The notes: generated from the letters alone by a model not told the origin. A DNA stretch of 17,481 nucleotides from an uncultured Collinsella sp. (GCA_900541055.1 UQHZ01000033.1:1-17481); one strand, 5' to 3'. Shown: positions 7,838-14,841, counted from the stretch's first letter. Translations and numbers: made by a program.

Positions 7838-8539
7838 CTACCACTCGATCGTCTCGATAGGCACGGGATTTTGCTGGACCGTCTCGCTCTCCACGCGACC
7901 ACTCTTAAAGCGGATCAGGCGATCGGCCATGGGCGCGAGCGCGGAGTTGTGCGTGATGATGATGACCGTAATGCCCTGCTTGCGGCAGGTATCCTGCAGC
8001 AGCTGCAAGATCTGCTTGCCGGTTTTATAGTCGAGCGCGCCCGTGGGCTCGTCGCATAAAAGAAGCTTGGGGTTCTTGGCCAGTGCGCGGGCAATGGACA
8101 CGCGCTGCTGCTCGCCGCCCGAAAGCTGCGCGGGGAAGTTGGCGAGGCGCTCGCCCAGGCCAACCTGGCGAAGCGTCTGTTCGGCATCGAGCGAATCGGG
8201 GCAGATCTGAGCTGCAAGCTCAACGTTTTCGAGCGCCGTCAGGTTGGGAACCAGATTGTAGAACTGAAAGACAAAGCCGACGTCGGCGCGGCGGTACTCC
8301 ACAAGCTGCGCCTCGTTGGCAGAGCTCACGTCGCGCCCGTCCACTGTCACGGAGCCGGAGGTTACCGTATCCATGCCGCCTAGGATGTTGAGCGCCGTAG
8401 TCTTGCCGGCGCCCGAAGCGCCCAGGATAATGGCGAGCTCACCGCGCTCAACGGTAAAGCTCGCGCCGTCGAGCGCATGGATGCGGGCATCGCCCTCGCC
8501 GTATGCTTTGATGACGTCTTTGAATTCGATATAGGCCAT
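7838..8539 (-). CDS. ABC transporter ATP-binding protein (LolD/MacB type)
   Basis: This 233-residue cytoplasmic ATPase powers the FtsX-like permease encoded downstream in the same operon; the stop codon is 5 bp from the permease ATG, so the two are probably translationally coupled. All ABC motifs are intact: Walker A GASGAGKTT (40-48), Q-loop Q92 within FVFQFYNLVPNLTALENVE, signature LSGGEQQR (139-146), Walker B KLLLCDEP (158-165) with catalytic E164, D-loop GALD, and switch H197 in IITHN. The FYNLVPNLTALENVE segment is typical of the class that pairs with FtsX/MacB-type permeases. The start is supported by the canonical N-terminal strand, but its ribosome binding site is weak. Confidence 0.96.
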   Translation of the reverse strand: MAYIEFKDVIKAYGEGDARIHALDGASFTVERGELAIILGASGAGKTTALNILGGMDTVTSGSVTVDGRDVSSANEAQLVEYRRADVGFVFQFYNLVPNLTALENVELAAQICPDSLDAEQTLRQVGLGERLANFPAQLSGGEQQRVSIARALAKNPKLLLCDEPTGALDYKTGKQILQLLQDTCRKQGITVIIITHNSALAPMADRLIRFKSGRVESETVQQNPVPIETIEW

Positions 8540-8593
8540 CGATCGGTTCCCATCTGGTCGGATAACTCTTTAGTATTACCCATTTCACGCCGA

Positions 8594-8628
8594 CCAAAAA
8601 GGGACAGGTTCATTTTGGCAGGTTTTAT
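8594..8628 (-). repeat. Dispersed hairpin repeat, copy 3 (inverted)
   Basis: This is the same element as at 133-170 and 5028-5066, in the opposite orientation. CCTGCCAAAA, the CCTGTCCC core and TTTTTGG are recognisable on the minus strand. The distal arm ends TTTTTGGTCGG instead of TTTTTGGCAGG, so the stem is partly eroded. Unlike the other two copies, it lies between two divergent gene starts. Confidence 0.75.
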
Positions 8629-8739
8629 ATGGGGAAACGGGGAGCGCAGACAAGCGCCGGGCAGGCAGAGAAATCATCGACGGGGTCAGGCCGACCGCCA
8701 AACACAACGCACGCATCTCTATCTGTCAGCAAAATCATT

Positions 8740-8753
8740 CGAACAGCTGTTCG
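8740..8753. promoter_or_regulatory. LexA (SOS) box
   Basis: CGAACAGCTGTTCG is a perfect 14-bp palindrome and matches the Gram-positive LexA/DinR consensus CGAAC-N4-GTTCG at every defined position. It lies 57 bp before the ATG of the GyrI-like gene and overlaps the -35 position of a promoter whose -10 would be TATGAT (8763-8768, or the overlapping 8758-8763). LexA bound here should block RNA polymerase, making the gene DNA-damage inducible. Confidence 0.8.
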
Positions 8754-8762
8754 TTTCTATGA

Positions 8763-8768
8763 TATGAT
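8763..8768 (+). promoter_or_regulatory. Candidate -10 element of the GyrI-like gene
   Basis: TATGAT is close to the TATAAT consensus. With 17-bp spacing its -35 would fall on 8740-8745, inside the SOS box. An equally good TATGAT at 8758-8763 overlaps it. The -35 itself is poor. Confidence 0.45.
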
Positions 8769-8809
8769 TCCGCTATCTAAGCAGGCCAATACGCAGAAAG
8801 GCGACCAAC

Positions 8810-9448
8810 ATGGCGTTCGACTTTAAGAAGGTATGCAAGGAGCTCTACAAACCTGCAAGCAAGCCGAGTATCGTAACTGTCCCGCCTATGAGCTACGTTG
8901 CCGTTCGCGGAAAGGGCGACCCAAATACCGAAGGTGGCGAGTATCAAAACGCCCTGCCGCTGCTTTACGACATCGCCTATACCGTCAAGATGTCGAAGAA
9001 AGGCTCAAGGAGTATCGAGGGCTATTTCGACTTTGTGGTACCGCCGCTCGAGGGTTTCTGGTGGCAAGACTCCCCGAGCGGCGACATCGATTATGTACGC
9101 AAGGACGATTTCAACTTTATCTCGTGCATTCGCCTGCCCGATTTCGTCACCCGAGATGACTTTGACTGGGCAGTCGCGGAAGCCATGACCAAAAAGAAAC
9201 TGGACTTTTCTGCCGTCGAGCTGCTTAAAGTTGACGAGGGTCTCTGCGTTCAATGCATGCACACCGGGCCCTACGACAACGAACCGGCGACCGTAGACGC
9301 TATGCATGAATACACGACCGAGCAGGGCTATGTCCCCGACTTCTCAGACACCCGTTTCCATCACGAAATCTATCTCTCCGATCCACGCAAATGTGCACCG
9401 GAGAAACTTAAGACTGTGGTTCGTCATCCTATCAAGCGCGCTGAATAA
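8810..9448 (+). CDS. GyrI-like small-molecule-binding domain protein
   Basis: The 212-residue protein has no membrane helix or signal peptide. It fits the longer GyrI-like group: an N-terminal FDFKKVCKELYKP lead, the PPMSYVAVRGKGDPN strand-turn that opens the domain, an LYDIAYTVK helix, a central GFWWQ aromatic loop, then CMHTGPYDNEPATVDAMHEY and a C-terminal FHHEIYLSDPRK strand. GyrI-like (SHS2 duplication) domains bind small hydrophobic molecules; E. coli GyrI (SbmC) also protects gyrase from toxins and belongs to the LexA regulon. The start has AAAGGCG about 9 bp upstream. The SOS box at 8740 suggests damage-inducible expression. Action on gyrase is a guess from the family and the regulatory site; detoxification or ligand sensing is equally possible. 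Confidence 0.85.
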   Translation: MAFDFKKVCKELYKPASKPSIVTVPPMSYVAVRGKGDPNTEGGEYQNALPLLYDIAYTVKMSKKGSRSIEGYFDFVVPPLEGFWWQDSPSGDIDYVRKDDFNFISCIRLPDFVTRDDFDWAVAEAMTKKKLDFSAVELLKVDEGLCVQCMHTGPYDNEPATVDAMHEYTTEQGYVPDFSDTRFHHEIYLSDPRKCAPEKLKTVVRHPIKRAE

Positions 9449-9521
9449 CGTGGAGCGTCATTTCACGCGCTAGGTTTTAAGCCAGCCAACCAGCCGCCTC
9501 CTAGGCCGTCCGGTAATTATC

Positions 9522-9548
9522 TTGACGCGGCCCGTCGCATCTTATAAG
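9522..9548 (+). promoter_or_regulatory. Candidate promoter of the Abi gene
   Basis: TTGACG (9522-9527) and TATAAG (9543-9548) both resemble sigma-70 hexamers, but the spacer is only 15 bp. It is placed 72 bp before the Abi ATG, in the right orientation. Confidence 0.4.
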
Positions 9549-9561
9549 TTTGTTTTGCTAA

Positions 9562-9617
9562 AGCTGGAAAGCCTCTCAACGATGCGCAACTCCAGCTCTT
9601 TTTCTATCAAGAGGCTT
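9562..9617 (+). promoter_or_regulatory. Interleaved stems in the Abi 5' leader, one covering the ribosome binding site
   Basis: Two complementary pairs are interleaved. AGCTGGA (9562-9568) can pair with TCCAGCT (9591-9597). AAGCCTCT (9569-9576) can pair with AGAGGCTT (9610-9617), which contains the Shine-Dalgarno of the Abi gene. The second stem would hide the ribosome binding site. The two could form together only as a pseudoknot-like fold, or they could exclude each other. The pairing is exact but short, so control of translation is a hypothesis. Confidence 0.4.
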
Positions 9618-9619
9618 AA

Positions 9620-10477
9620 ATGAAATACCGGAAGTCGCGGATATCCATCAACGAACAAATAGCACTATTGACAGAAAACAAGGGTCTTAAGTGCTCTGAT
9701 CAAAGCGAACTCGAGCGAGCTTTGGTCGAAGTCGACCACTACAGACTGTCGGCCTACTGGTTTCCCTACAAAACCAAATGCAAGTCCGGGATTACCATCT
9801 TTCGCGAAGGCACAGCATTCGAAACCATCATCTACACGTATGAATTTGACCGAGCCCTCCGGCAGTTAATGTTTGATGCGGTCGGCAGAATTGAGATCTA
9901 GCTCAGAAGCAGAATTGCCTATCTTGCCTCTGAGGAACGCGGGCCTTTCTGTTACCCAGATGTCGCCATAACGAGGCTCAAAAGAGAATTCTCTGCTGCA
10001 AAGCAAAACGAACAGTACATTAAACACTTTGCGGCCAAATACGGTGACGAGCAGGAGCTGCCGCCCTATTGGGTGATGGTGGAATGCGTCACCATGGGCA
10101 CGATTGAGCTGCTTTATTCTGAAATGTCACCACAAACGAAAGCAACAATTGCAAACGAGTTTGGCGTGAAAGTTCCCATCCTCAAGAATTGGATTTCTGT
10201 ACTCCGCGTCTCCAGAAATGCTTGCTGTCATCACTCTAGAGTTTGGAACAGAACATGGGGCGTAAAGCCCATGATTCCCAAAGCGTGGAAAGGATTTCAA
10301 GGCTCTAATGCCAAAACCTTTGCCGTCTTATCCGTTCTCTACTACATGTTAGAGAGCATTGGCGAATCGGCACAATGGCGGCACAACCTTGAAGAGTTAA
10401 TCACGAAGTTCAGCGACATTCCGCTAGAAAAAGTCGGCTTTTACAAAAACTGGCGCGAAACGGTTCCATGGGCGTAG
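9620..10477 (+). pseudogene. Abi_2 family abortive-infection protein (HEPN RNase), interrupted by a TAG
   Basis: The reading frame is continuous over 285 sense and stop positions except for one TAG at 9899-9901 (codon 94). The part before it (KYRKSRISINEQIALL, VDHYRLSAYWFPY, YEFDRALRQLMFDAVGRIEI) and the part after it (LRSRIAYLASEERGPF, YWVMVECVTMGTIELLY, RVSRNACCHHSRVWN) are the two halves of one Abi_2 (AbiD/AbiF-like) protein. The second half carries the HEPN R-x4-H motif (R199, H204), the RNase site of phage-defence and toxin proteins. A good ribosome binding site (GAGG) precedes the ATG. The nonsense change is the only visible lesion, so it is recent, a sequencing error, or suppressed. 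It sits directly upstream of cas9 and has low G+C, consistent with a transferred defence island. Confidence 0.85.
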
Positions 10478-10715
10478 CTTATTGGGTGATTTTAACTTGG
10501 CGGCGCGTCCGGAGAGTTCGTCCCGCCATTCAATCTCAGGGCAGGATTCAGTCGGGATTCAATTTCAGCAAACGGCATCATCCGGAAACCGATATGTAAG
10601 GCTGCATAAATCGTTTCCGTGTGCCTAACAAAATGACCGCCCGGCTAACAAGTTCGGCCCATGTCCTCACGCGATGGTACTGTTCTCTAGAGTTCTTATT
10701 AGAGAGGGGTGCTCC
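10478..10715. promoter_or_regulatory. cas9 upstream region
   Basis: No gene is seen. A bulged 10-bp inverted repeat joins CGGAAACCGAT (10583-10593) to ATCGTTTCCG (10610-10619). Just before cas9, TTCTCTA (10683-10689) can pair with TAGAGAG (10700-10706), which overlaps the AGAGAGGGG ribosome binding site, so cas9 translation might be damped. I could not identify a convincing sigma-70 promoter, and there is no second anti-repeat here. Confidence 0.4.
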
Positions 10716-13700
10716 ATGGAGATCACCATCAATCGCGAAATTGGGAAGCTCGGACTTCCCAGGCATCTTGTGCTTGGCATGGATCCAGGTATTGCAAGCT
10801 GCGGATTCGCACTTATCGACACAGCTAATCATGAAATCCTGGATTTGGGCGTCAGATTATTTGACTCTCCAACTCATCCTAAAACGGGCCAAAGTCTTGC
10901 GGTTATTCGCAGGAGCTTCCGCTCTACCCGTCGAAACATTGACCGTACCCAGGCGCGCTTGAAGCACTGTCTCCAAGTCTTCAAGGCTTATGGCCTCATC
11001 CCCCAAGACGCCACCAAAGAGTACTTCCACACCACAAAAGGCGACAGACAGCCGCTCAAGCTTCGTGTTGATGGTCTTGACCGCCCGCTCAGCGCTCGCG
11101 AGTGGGCGCTAGTCCTTTACTCCCTCTGCAAGCGCCGTGGATACATCCCCCACGGAGAAGGCAATCAGGATAAATCAAGCGAAGGCCGCAAGGTTCTATC
11201 CGCCCTTGCGGCCAACAAGGAAGCAATTGCGGAGACCTCGTGCCGCACCGTTGGCGAATGGCTCGCTCAGCAGCCTCAAAGTCGCAATCGTGGCGGCAAT
11301 TACGACAAGTGCGTAACGCACGCCCAGCTTATCGAAGAAACTCATATCCTATTTGATGCTCAACGCTCCTTTGGCTCCAAATACGCTTCGCCGGAATTTG
11401 AGGCCGCATATATCGAGGTTTGCGATTGGGAGCGTTCGCGCAAAGACTTCGACCGCCGCACGTACGACCTCGTTGGCCACTGCCCATACTTCCCAACAGA
11501 AAAACGAGCCGCACGCTGCACGCTTACGAGCGAACTCGTTTCAGCCTATGGCGCACTCGGCAACATCACCATCATCCACGAAAACGGGACCTCTCGCGCC
11601 TTGAACGCAACGGAGCGCGATGAGTGCATTGCAATCCTGTTCTCGTGCGAGCCAATTCGAGGCAACAAAGATTGCGCCGTTAAATTCGGCGCCCTCAGAA
11701 AAGCACTCGACCTTAGTTCCGGCGATTACTTCAAAGGAGTTCCAGCTGCCGACGAAAAAACGCGCGAGGTGTACAAGCCCAAGGGATGGCGCGTGCTCCG
11801 CAATACCCTCAATGCAGCCAACCCCATTCTCCTGCAGCGTTTGCGCGATGACCGTGATCTCGCCGATGCCGTTATGGAGGCGGTGGCATACTCTTCAGCT
11901 CTCCCCGTACTTCAGGAGCGGCTTCAGGGGTTGCCGCTTTCGGAAGCGGAAATCGAGGCACTTTGCAGGCTTCCCTATTCATCCAAAGCCCTTAACGGCT
12001 ATGGCAACCGTTCCAAAAAAGCACTCGACATGCTGCTCGATTGCCTCGAGGAGCCCGAGGTCCTCAACCTTACACAAGCTGAAAACGACTGCGGCCTGCT
12101 TGGGCTCCGTATCGCTGGTGCCCAACTTGAGCGCTCTGACCGTCTGATGCCCTATGAGACTTGGGTCGAACTTACCGGTCGAACCAATAACAACCCGGTC
12201 GTCATTCGCTCCATGTCGCAGATGCGAAAAGTGGTCAACGCCATCTGCCGCAAGTGGGGCGTGCCAAACGAAATCCACGTTGAGCTTGATCGAGAGCTTA
12301 GGTTGCCTCAGCGCGCAAAAGACGAGATCGCCAAGGCCAATAAGAAGAATGAGAAAAATCGTGAGCGCATTGCCAGGCAAATCGCTGAACTGCGTGGCTG
12401 CACGGCAGATGAGGTCACGGGCAAACAGATAGAGAAGTACCGCCTGTGGGAGGAGCAAGAATGCTTCGATCTTTACACGGGCGCTAAAATCGAAGTCGAT
12501 CGCCTAATTAGCGATGACACCTACACGCAGATCGACCACATCCTGCCGTTCTCTCGCACGGGAGAAAACTCTCGCAGCAACAAAGTCCTAGTCCTCGCCA
12601 AAAGCAATCAGGACAAACGCGAACAGACGCCTTACGAATGGATGTCCCACGACGGCGCGCCTTCATGGGATGCTTTTGAGCGTCGCGTTCAGGAAAACCA
12701 GAAACTCAGCCGTCGCAAAAAGAACTTCCTGCTGGAAAAAGACCTTGATACCAAGGAAGGCGAATTCTTAGCACGCAGCTTCACCGACACCGCCTATATG
12801 TCGCGAGAAGTATGCGCTTACCTCGCCGACTGCCTGCTGTTCCCCGATGATGGCGCAAAGGCACACGTTGTTCCTACCACTGGCAGAGCGACCGCATGGC
12901 TGCGTCGCAGGTGGGGGCTTAACTTTGGTTCGAACGGCGAAAAAGACCGCTCGGACGATCGTCACCATGCCACCGATGCTTGTGTGATTGCAGCATGTAG
13001 TCGACGCCTCGTGATTAAAACCGCTCGAATCAACCAAGAGATGCATTGGAGCATGACCAAGGGCATGAGCAAAGCCCAGCGACAGGATGCCATTATGAAG
13101 GCCCTCGAAAACGTTATGCCATGGGAAACCTTTGCGAACGAAGTACGCGTGGCGCACGATTTCGTCGTACCCACCCGCTTTGTTCCGCGTAAGGGAAAGG
13201 GCGAGTTGTTCGAGCAGACGGTCTATCGCTATGCCGGCGTTAATGCACAGGGTAAAGACATCGCTCGCAAGGCGAGCTCCGATAAGGACATCGTCATGGG
13301 CAACGCCGTTGTGTCGGCAGACGAGAAGTCGGTCATCAAGGTGAGCGAGATGTTGTGCCTGAGGCTCTGGCATGACCCGAAGGCCAAGAAGGGGCAGGGC
13401 GCTTGGTACGCAGACCCCGTCTACAAGGCAGATATTCCTGCACTTAAAGATGGAACGTATGTTCCCAGGATTGCTAAGGCGCATACTGGCCGAAAAGCTT
13501 GGAAACCCGTGCCCGAAAGTGCCATGAAGAAACCACCGCTGGAGATATATCTGGGCGATCTGGTGCAAATCGGTGATTTTGTTGGTCGGTTTAGTGGCTA
13601 CAACATCGATAACGCCAACTGGTCCTTTGTAGACAGGCTTACTCGAATTAAAACAAGTTGTCCTACCGTTGGAAAACTAAGCAACGACATGTCACCCTTT

Positions 13701-13727
13701 GTTGTTCGAGAATCACCCATCAAGTAA
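10716..13727 (+). CDS. cas9: CRISPR-associated endonuclease Cas9 (type II-C)
   Basis: This is the RNA-guided double-strand DNA nuclease of the CRISPR system. The 1003-residue product has RuvC-I LGMDPGIASCG (D23) and the arginine-rich bridge helix from about residue 64 (RRSFRSTRRNIDRTQARLKH). A recognition lobe follows, then RuvC-II NEIHVELDREL (E523), an HNH domain with DHILPFSRT (D607, H608) and N631, and RuvC-III HHATDAC (H751, D754). A C-terminal PAM-interacting region closes the protein. All nuclease residues are present, so it should cut both strands. The small size and the absence of csn2 and cas4 place it in type II-C. The ATG at 10716 is chosen because AGAGAGGGG lies just upstream and the 14 extra codons in frame do not look coding. 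The array, tracrRNA, cas1 and cas2 follow. The PAM cannot be read from this window. Confidence 0.98.
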   Translation: MEITINREIGKLGLPRHLVLGMDPGIASCGFALIDTANHEILDLGVRLFDSPTHPKTGQSLAVIRRSFRSTRRNIDRTQARLKHCLQVFKAYGLIPQDATKEYFHTTKGDRQPLKLRVDGLDRPLSAREWALVLYSLCKRRGYIPHGEGNQDKSSEGRKVLSALAANKEAIAETSCRTVGEWLAQQPQSRNRGGNYDKCVTHAQLIEETHILFDAQRSFGSKYASPEFEAAYIEVCDWERSRKDFDRRTYDLVGHCPYFPTEKRAARCTLTSELVSAYGALGNITIIHENGTSRALNATERDECIAILFSCEPIRGNKDCAVKFGALRKALDLSSGDYFKGVPAADEKTREVYKPKGWRVLRNTLNAANPILLQRLRDDRDLADAVMEAVAYSSALPVLQERLQGLPLSEAEIEALCRLPYSSKALNGYGNRSKKALDMLLDCLEEPEVLNLTQAENDCGLLGLRIAGAQLERSDRLMPYETWVELTGRTNNNPVVIRSMSQMRKVVNAICRKWGVPNEIHVELDRELRLPQRAKDEIAKANKKNEKNRERIARQIAELRGCTADEVTGKQIEKYRLWEEQECFDLYTGAKIEVDRLISDDTYTQIDHILPFSRTGENSRSNKVLVLAKSNQDKREQTPYEWMSHDGAPSWDAFERRVQENQKLSRRKKNFLLEKDLDTKEGEFLARSFTDTAYMSREVCAYLADCLLFPDDGAKAHVVPTTGRATAWLRRRWGLNFGSNGEKDRSDDRHHATDACVIAACSRRLVIKTARINQEMHWSMTKGMSKAQRQDAIMKALENVMPWETFANEVRVAHDFVVPTRFVPRKGKGELFEQTVYRYAGVNAQGKDIARKASSDKDIVMGNAVVSADEKSVIKVSEMLCLRLWHDPKAKKGQGAWYADPVYKADIPALKDGTYVPRIAKAHTGRKAWKPVPESAMKKPPLEIYLGDLVQIGDFVGRFSGYNIDNANWSFVDRLTRIKTSCPTVGKLSNDMSPFVVRESPIK

Positions 13728-13738
13728 AGCAGCTGCTT

Positions 13739-13775
13739 GCCCCGCACATTTCTTGCTTAATCGTGTGGGGCTTTT
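13739..13775 (+). terminator. Intrinsic terminator after cas9
   Basis: GCCCCGCAC (13739-13747) pairs with GTGTGGGGC (13763-13771), including one G-U pair. TTTT and then GCTTATT follow at once. It lies 12 bp past the cas9 stop codon and separates cas9 from the array. Confidence 0.85.
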
Positions 13776-13838
13776 GCTTATTCCTTGTTGCCCTTTATAC
13801 CGCATAGACCCATAAATGCAATCGGTTGAGAACCTTCG

Positions 13839-13874
13839 CCTCTATGCCATATACGCTCCCCATGGCGATACGTT
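13839..13874 (+). repeat. Decayed upstream CRISPR repeat (repeat 0)
   Basis: Aligned with the 36-bp consensus, positions 19-36 match at 15 of 18 sites (TCCCCATGGCGATACGTT), while the first half is essentially unrelated. The gap to repeat 1 is exactly 30 bp (13875-13904), the length of every spacer in the array. The position and register therefore show that this is a real, degenerate terminal repeat and that 13875-13904 is a genuine eighth spacer. Confidence 0.85.
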
Positions 13875-13904
13875 AACGGGCATAATTGCAAGCTGCATCG
13901 CGCA

Positions 13905-14402
13905 GTCTTGAGCACGCGCCCTTCCCCAAGGTGATACGCTCTTTGAGCGCCAAAACTCATAGTTATCGGCGTCTTGAGCACGCGCCCTTCCCCAAGGTGA
14001 TACGCTCGCAGCCGACGGCGAGCCGATCGCGCTCAAGTCTTGAGCACGCGCCCTTCCCCAAGGTGATACGCTCTCACGCTAAGGTGCAAGAGCTGCCACA
14101 AGGTCTTGAGCACGCGCCCTTCCCCAAGGTGATACGCTCGACTACGCGAGCACCGGCAACGACCGAGAGTCTTGAGCACGCGCCCTTCCCCAAGGTGATA
14201 CGCTGGCTAAGCCCGTCAAGGTGCGGCGCTAAGGGTCTTGAGCACGCGCCCTTCCCCAAGGTGATACGCTGACAGCTTGACCGAGCAGGACGAGGACGAG
14301 GTCTTGAGCACGCGCCCTTCCCCAAGGTGATACGCTGGGCGTCACCTACCCCACCTATCAGCGGTAGTCTTGAGCACGCGCCCTTCCCCAAGGTGATACG
14401 CT
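13905..14402 (+). CRISPR. Type II-C CRISPR array: 8 identical 36-bp repeats, 30-bp spacers
   Basis: Repeats start at 13905, 13971, 14037, 14103, 14169, 14235, 14301 and 14367, an exact 66-bp period. All eight are identical over 36 bp, from GTCTTGAGC to TGATACGCT. The seven spacers between them are each 30 bp, and an eighth (13875-13904) precedes repeat 1 behind a decayed repeat. The crRNA sense is the + strand: the tracrRNA anti-repeat is complementary to it, and an intrinsic terminator follows the last repeat. The 3' end of each repeat (TGATACGCT) looks like an extended -10 element. Several spacers read as plausible coding sequence, as expected for protospacers in phage genes. No spacer matches another part of this window by eye. 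Confidence 0.99.
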
Positions 14403-14410
14403 GTGTGCGC

Positions 14411-14446
14411 ACAGAAAAGCCCCTTTAACAGGGGCTTTTCTGTTTC
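14411..14446 (+). terminator. Intrinsic terminator at the end of the array
   Basis: ACAGAAAAGCCCC (14411-14423) pairs perfectly with GGGGCTTTTCTGT (14431-14443) around a 7-base loop, then TTC. The U-rich distal arm of this 13-bp stem fits an intrinsic terminator, and it is also plausible in the minus direction. It starts 9 bp after the last repeat and should end crRNA transcription before cas1. Confidence 0.85.
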
Positions 14447-14681
14447 AAGCCTCAAAAAAGAAGACTGATTCGACCTCAGATCTACATCTGCGATTCATTT
14501 TTTCGAGACAAAAAGCGTCAGCACGTCGCGCTTCACGCAAGAAAAGAGCCGTATTCGACACAGCAATTTATGTACTTTTCTTCACAATTGAATCAAATCC
14601 TTAGGCGGAGAATCGCTCAAAAGGACCGATCTGAACACCATCCATTGCTACCGTTTACGGAATACTGGCTAACACTCGCCC
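14447..14681. other. A/T-richer stretch between array and tracrRNA
   Basis: No gene is recognised in these 235 bp. The stretch is richer in A and T than the surroundings. It lies between the probable spacer-acquisition end of the array and the 3' end of the tracrRNA. It may contain leader or adaptation signals and a promoter for cas1-cas2, but I find no convincing hexamers. Confidence 0.4.
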
Positions 14682-14800
14682 AAAAAAGTTCGCCCCGCCC
14701 AATCCGAAGATTGAACGGGGGTAACTTTACGGGTAAGCCACTTAAGTGGCTCCCCTTGTCTGGAGCCGCGCCCTTCCCCAAGGTGAGCTGCTTTCGACGT
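14682..14800 (-). ncRNA. tracrRNA
   Basis: On the minus strand, bases 14792-14758 form an anti-repeat that covers essentially the whole CRISPR repeat: 20 consecutive bases (14767-14786) are complementary, with a few mismatches on either side. A nexus-like hairpin follows (+ coordinates 14731-14755), AGCCAC-UUAA-GUGGCU, extended by GGGG/CCC. A 12-bp terminator stem with a UUCG tetraloop comes next (14693-14720), and then U6 (14687-14682). A promoter is visible upstream: TACAAT at 14812-14807 and TTGACG at 14837-14832, with a long 19-bp spacer. That places the 5' end near 14800 and the length near 120 nt. It pairs with pre-crRNA for Cas9 loading and RNase III processing. The ends are estimates. 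Confidence 0.92.
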
Positions 14801-14806
14801 AGCTGT

Positions 14807-14837
14807 ATTGTAGCGCTAATGCGGGGAAGGTCGTCAA
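14807..14837 (-). promoter_or_regulatory. Candidate tracrRNA promoter
   Basis: On the minus strand TTGACG (14837-14832) and TACAAT (14812-14807) are near-consensus hexamers, but their 19-bp spacing is long. The promoter overlaps the ribosome binding site of cas1 on the other strand, so tracrRNA and cas1 transcription would run against each other over this segment. Confidence 0.6.
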
Positions 14838-14841
14838 CAAA

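Noticed and set aside
10583..10619. The inverted repeat upstream of cas9 as a second tracrRNA or long-form guide
   Set aside because: It has no complementarity to the CRISPR repeat and no terminator follows.
13886..14412. Open frames on both strands with repeated LEHAPFPKVIR or RITLGKGACSR units
   Set aside because: They are the CRISPR array read through; the 66-bp period is a multiple of three and creates false repetitive proteins.
14767..14792. An orphan degenerate CRISPR repeat as part of the array
   Set aside because: It is out of register and 364 bp from the last repeat, and the following hairpins and U6 on the minus strand identify it as the tracrRNA anti-repeat.
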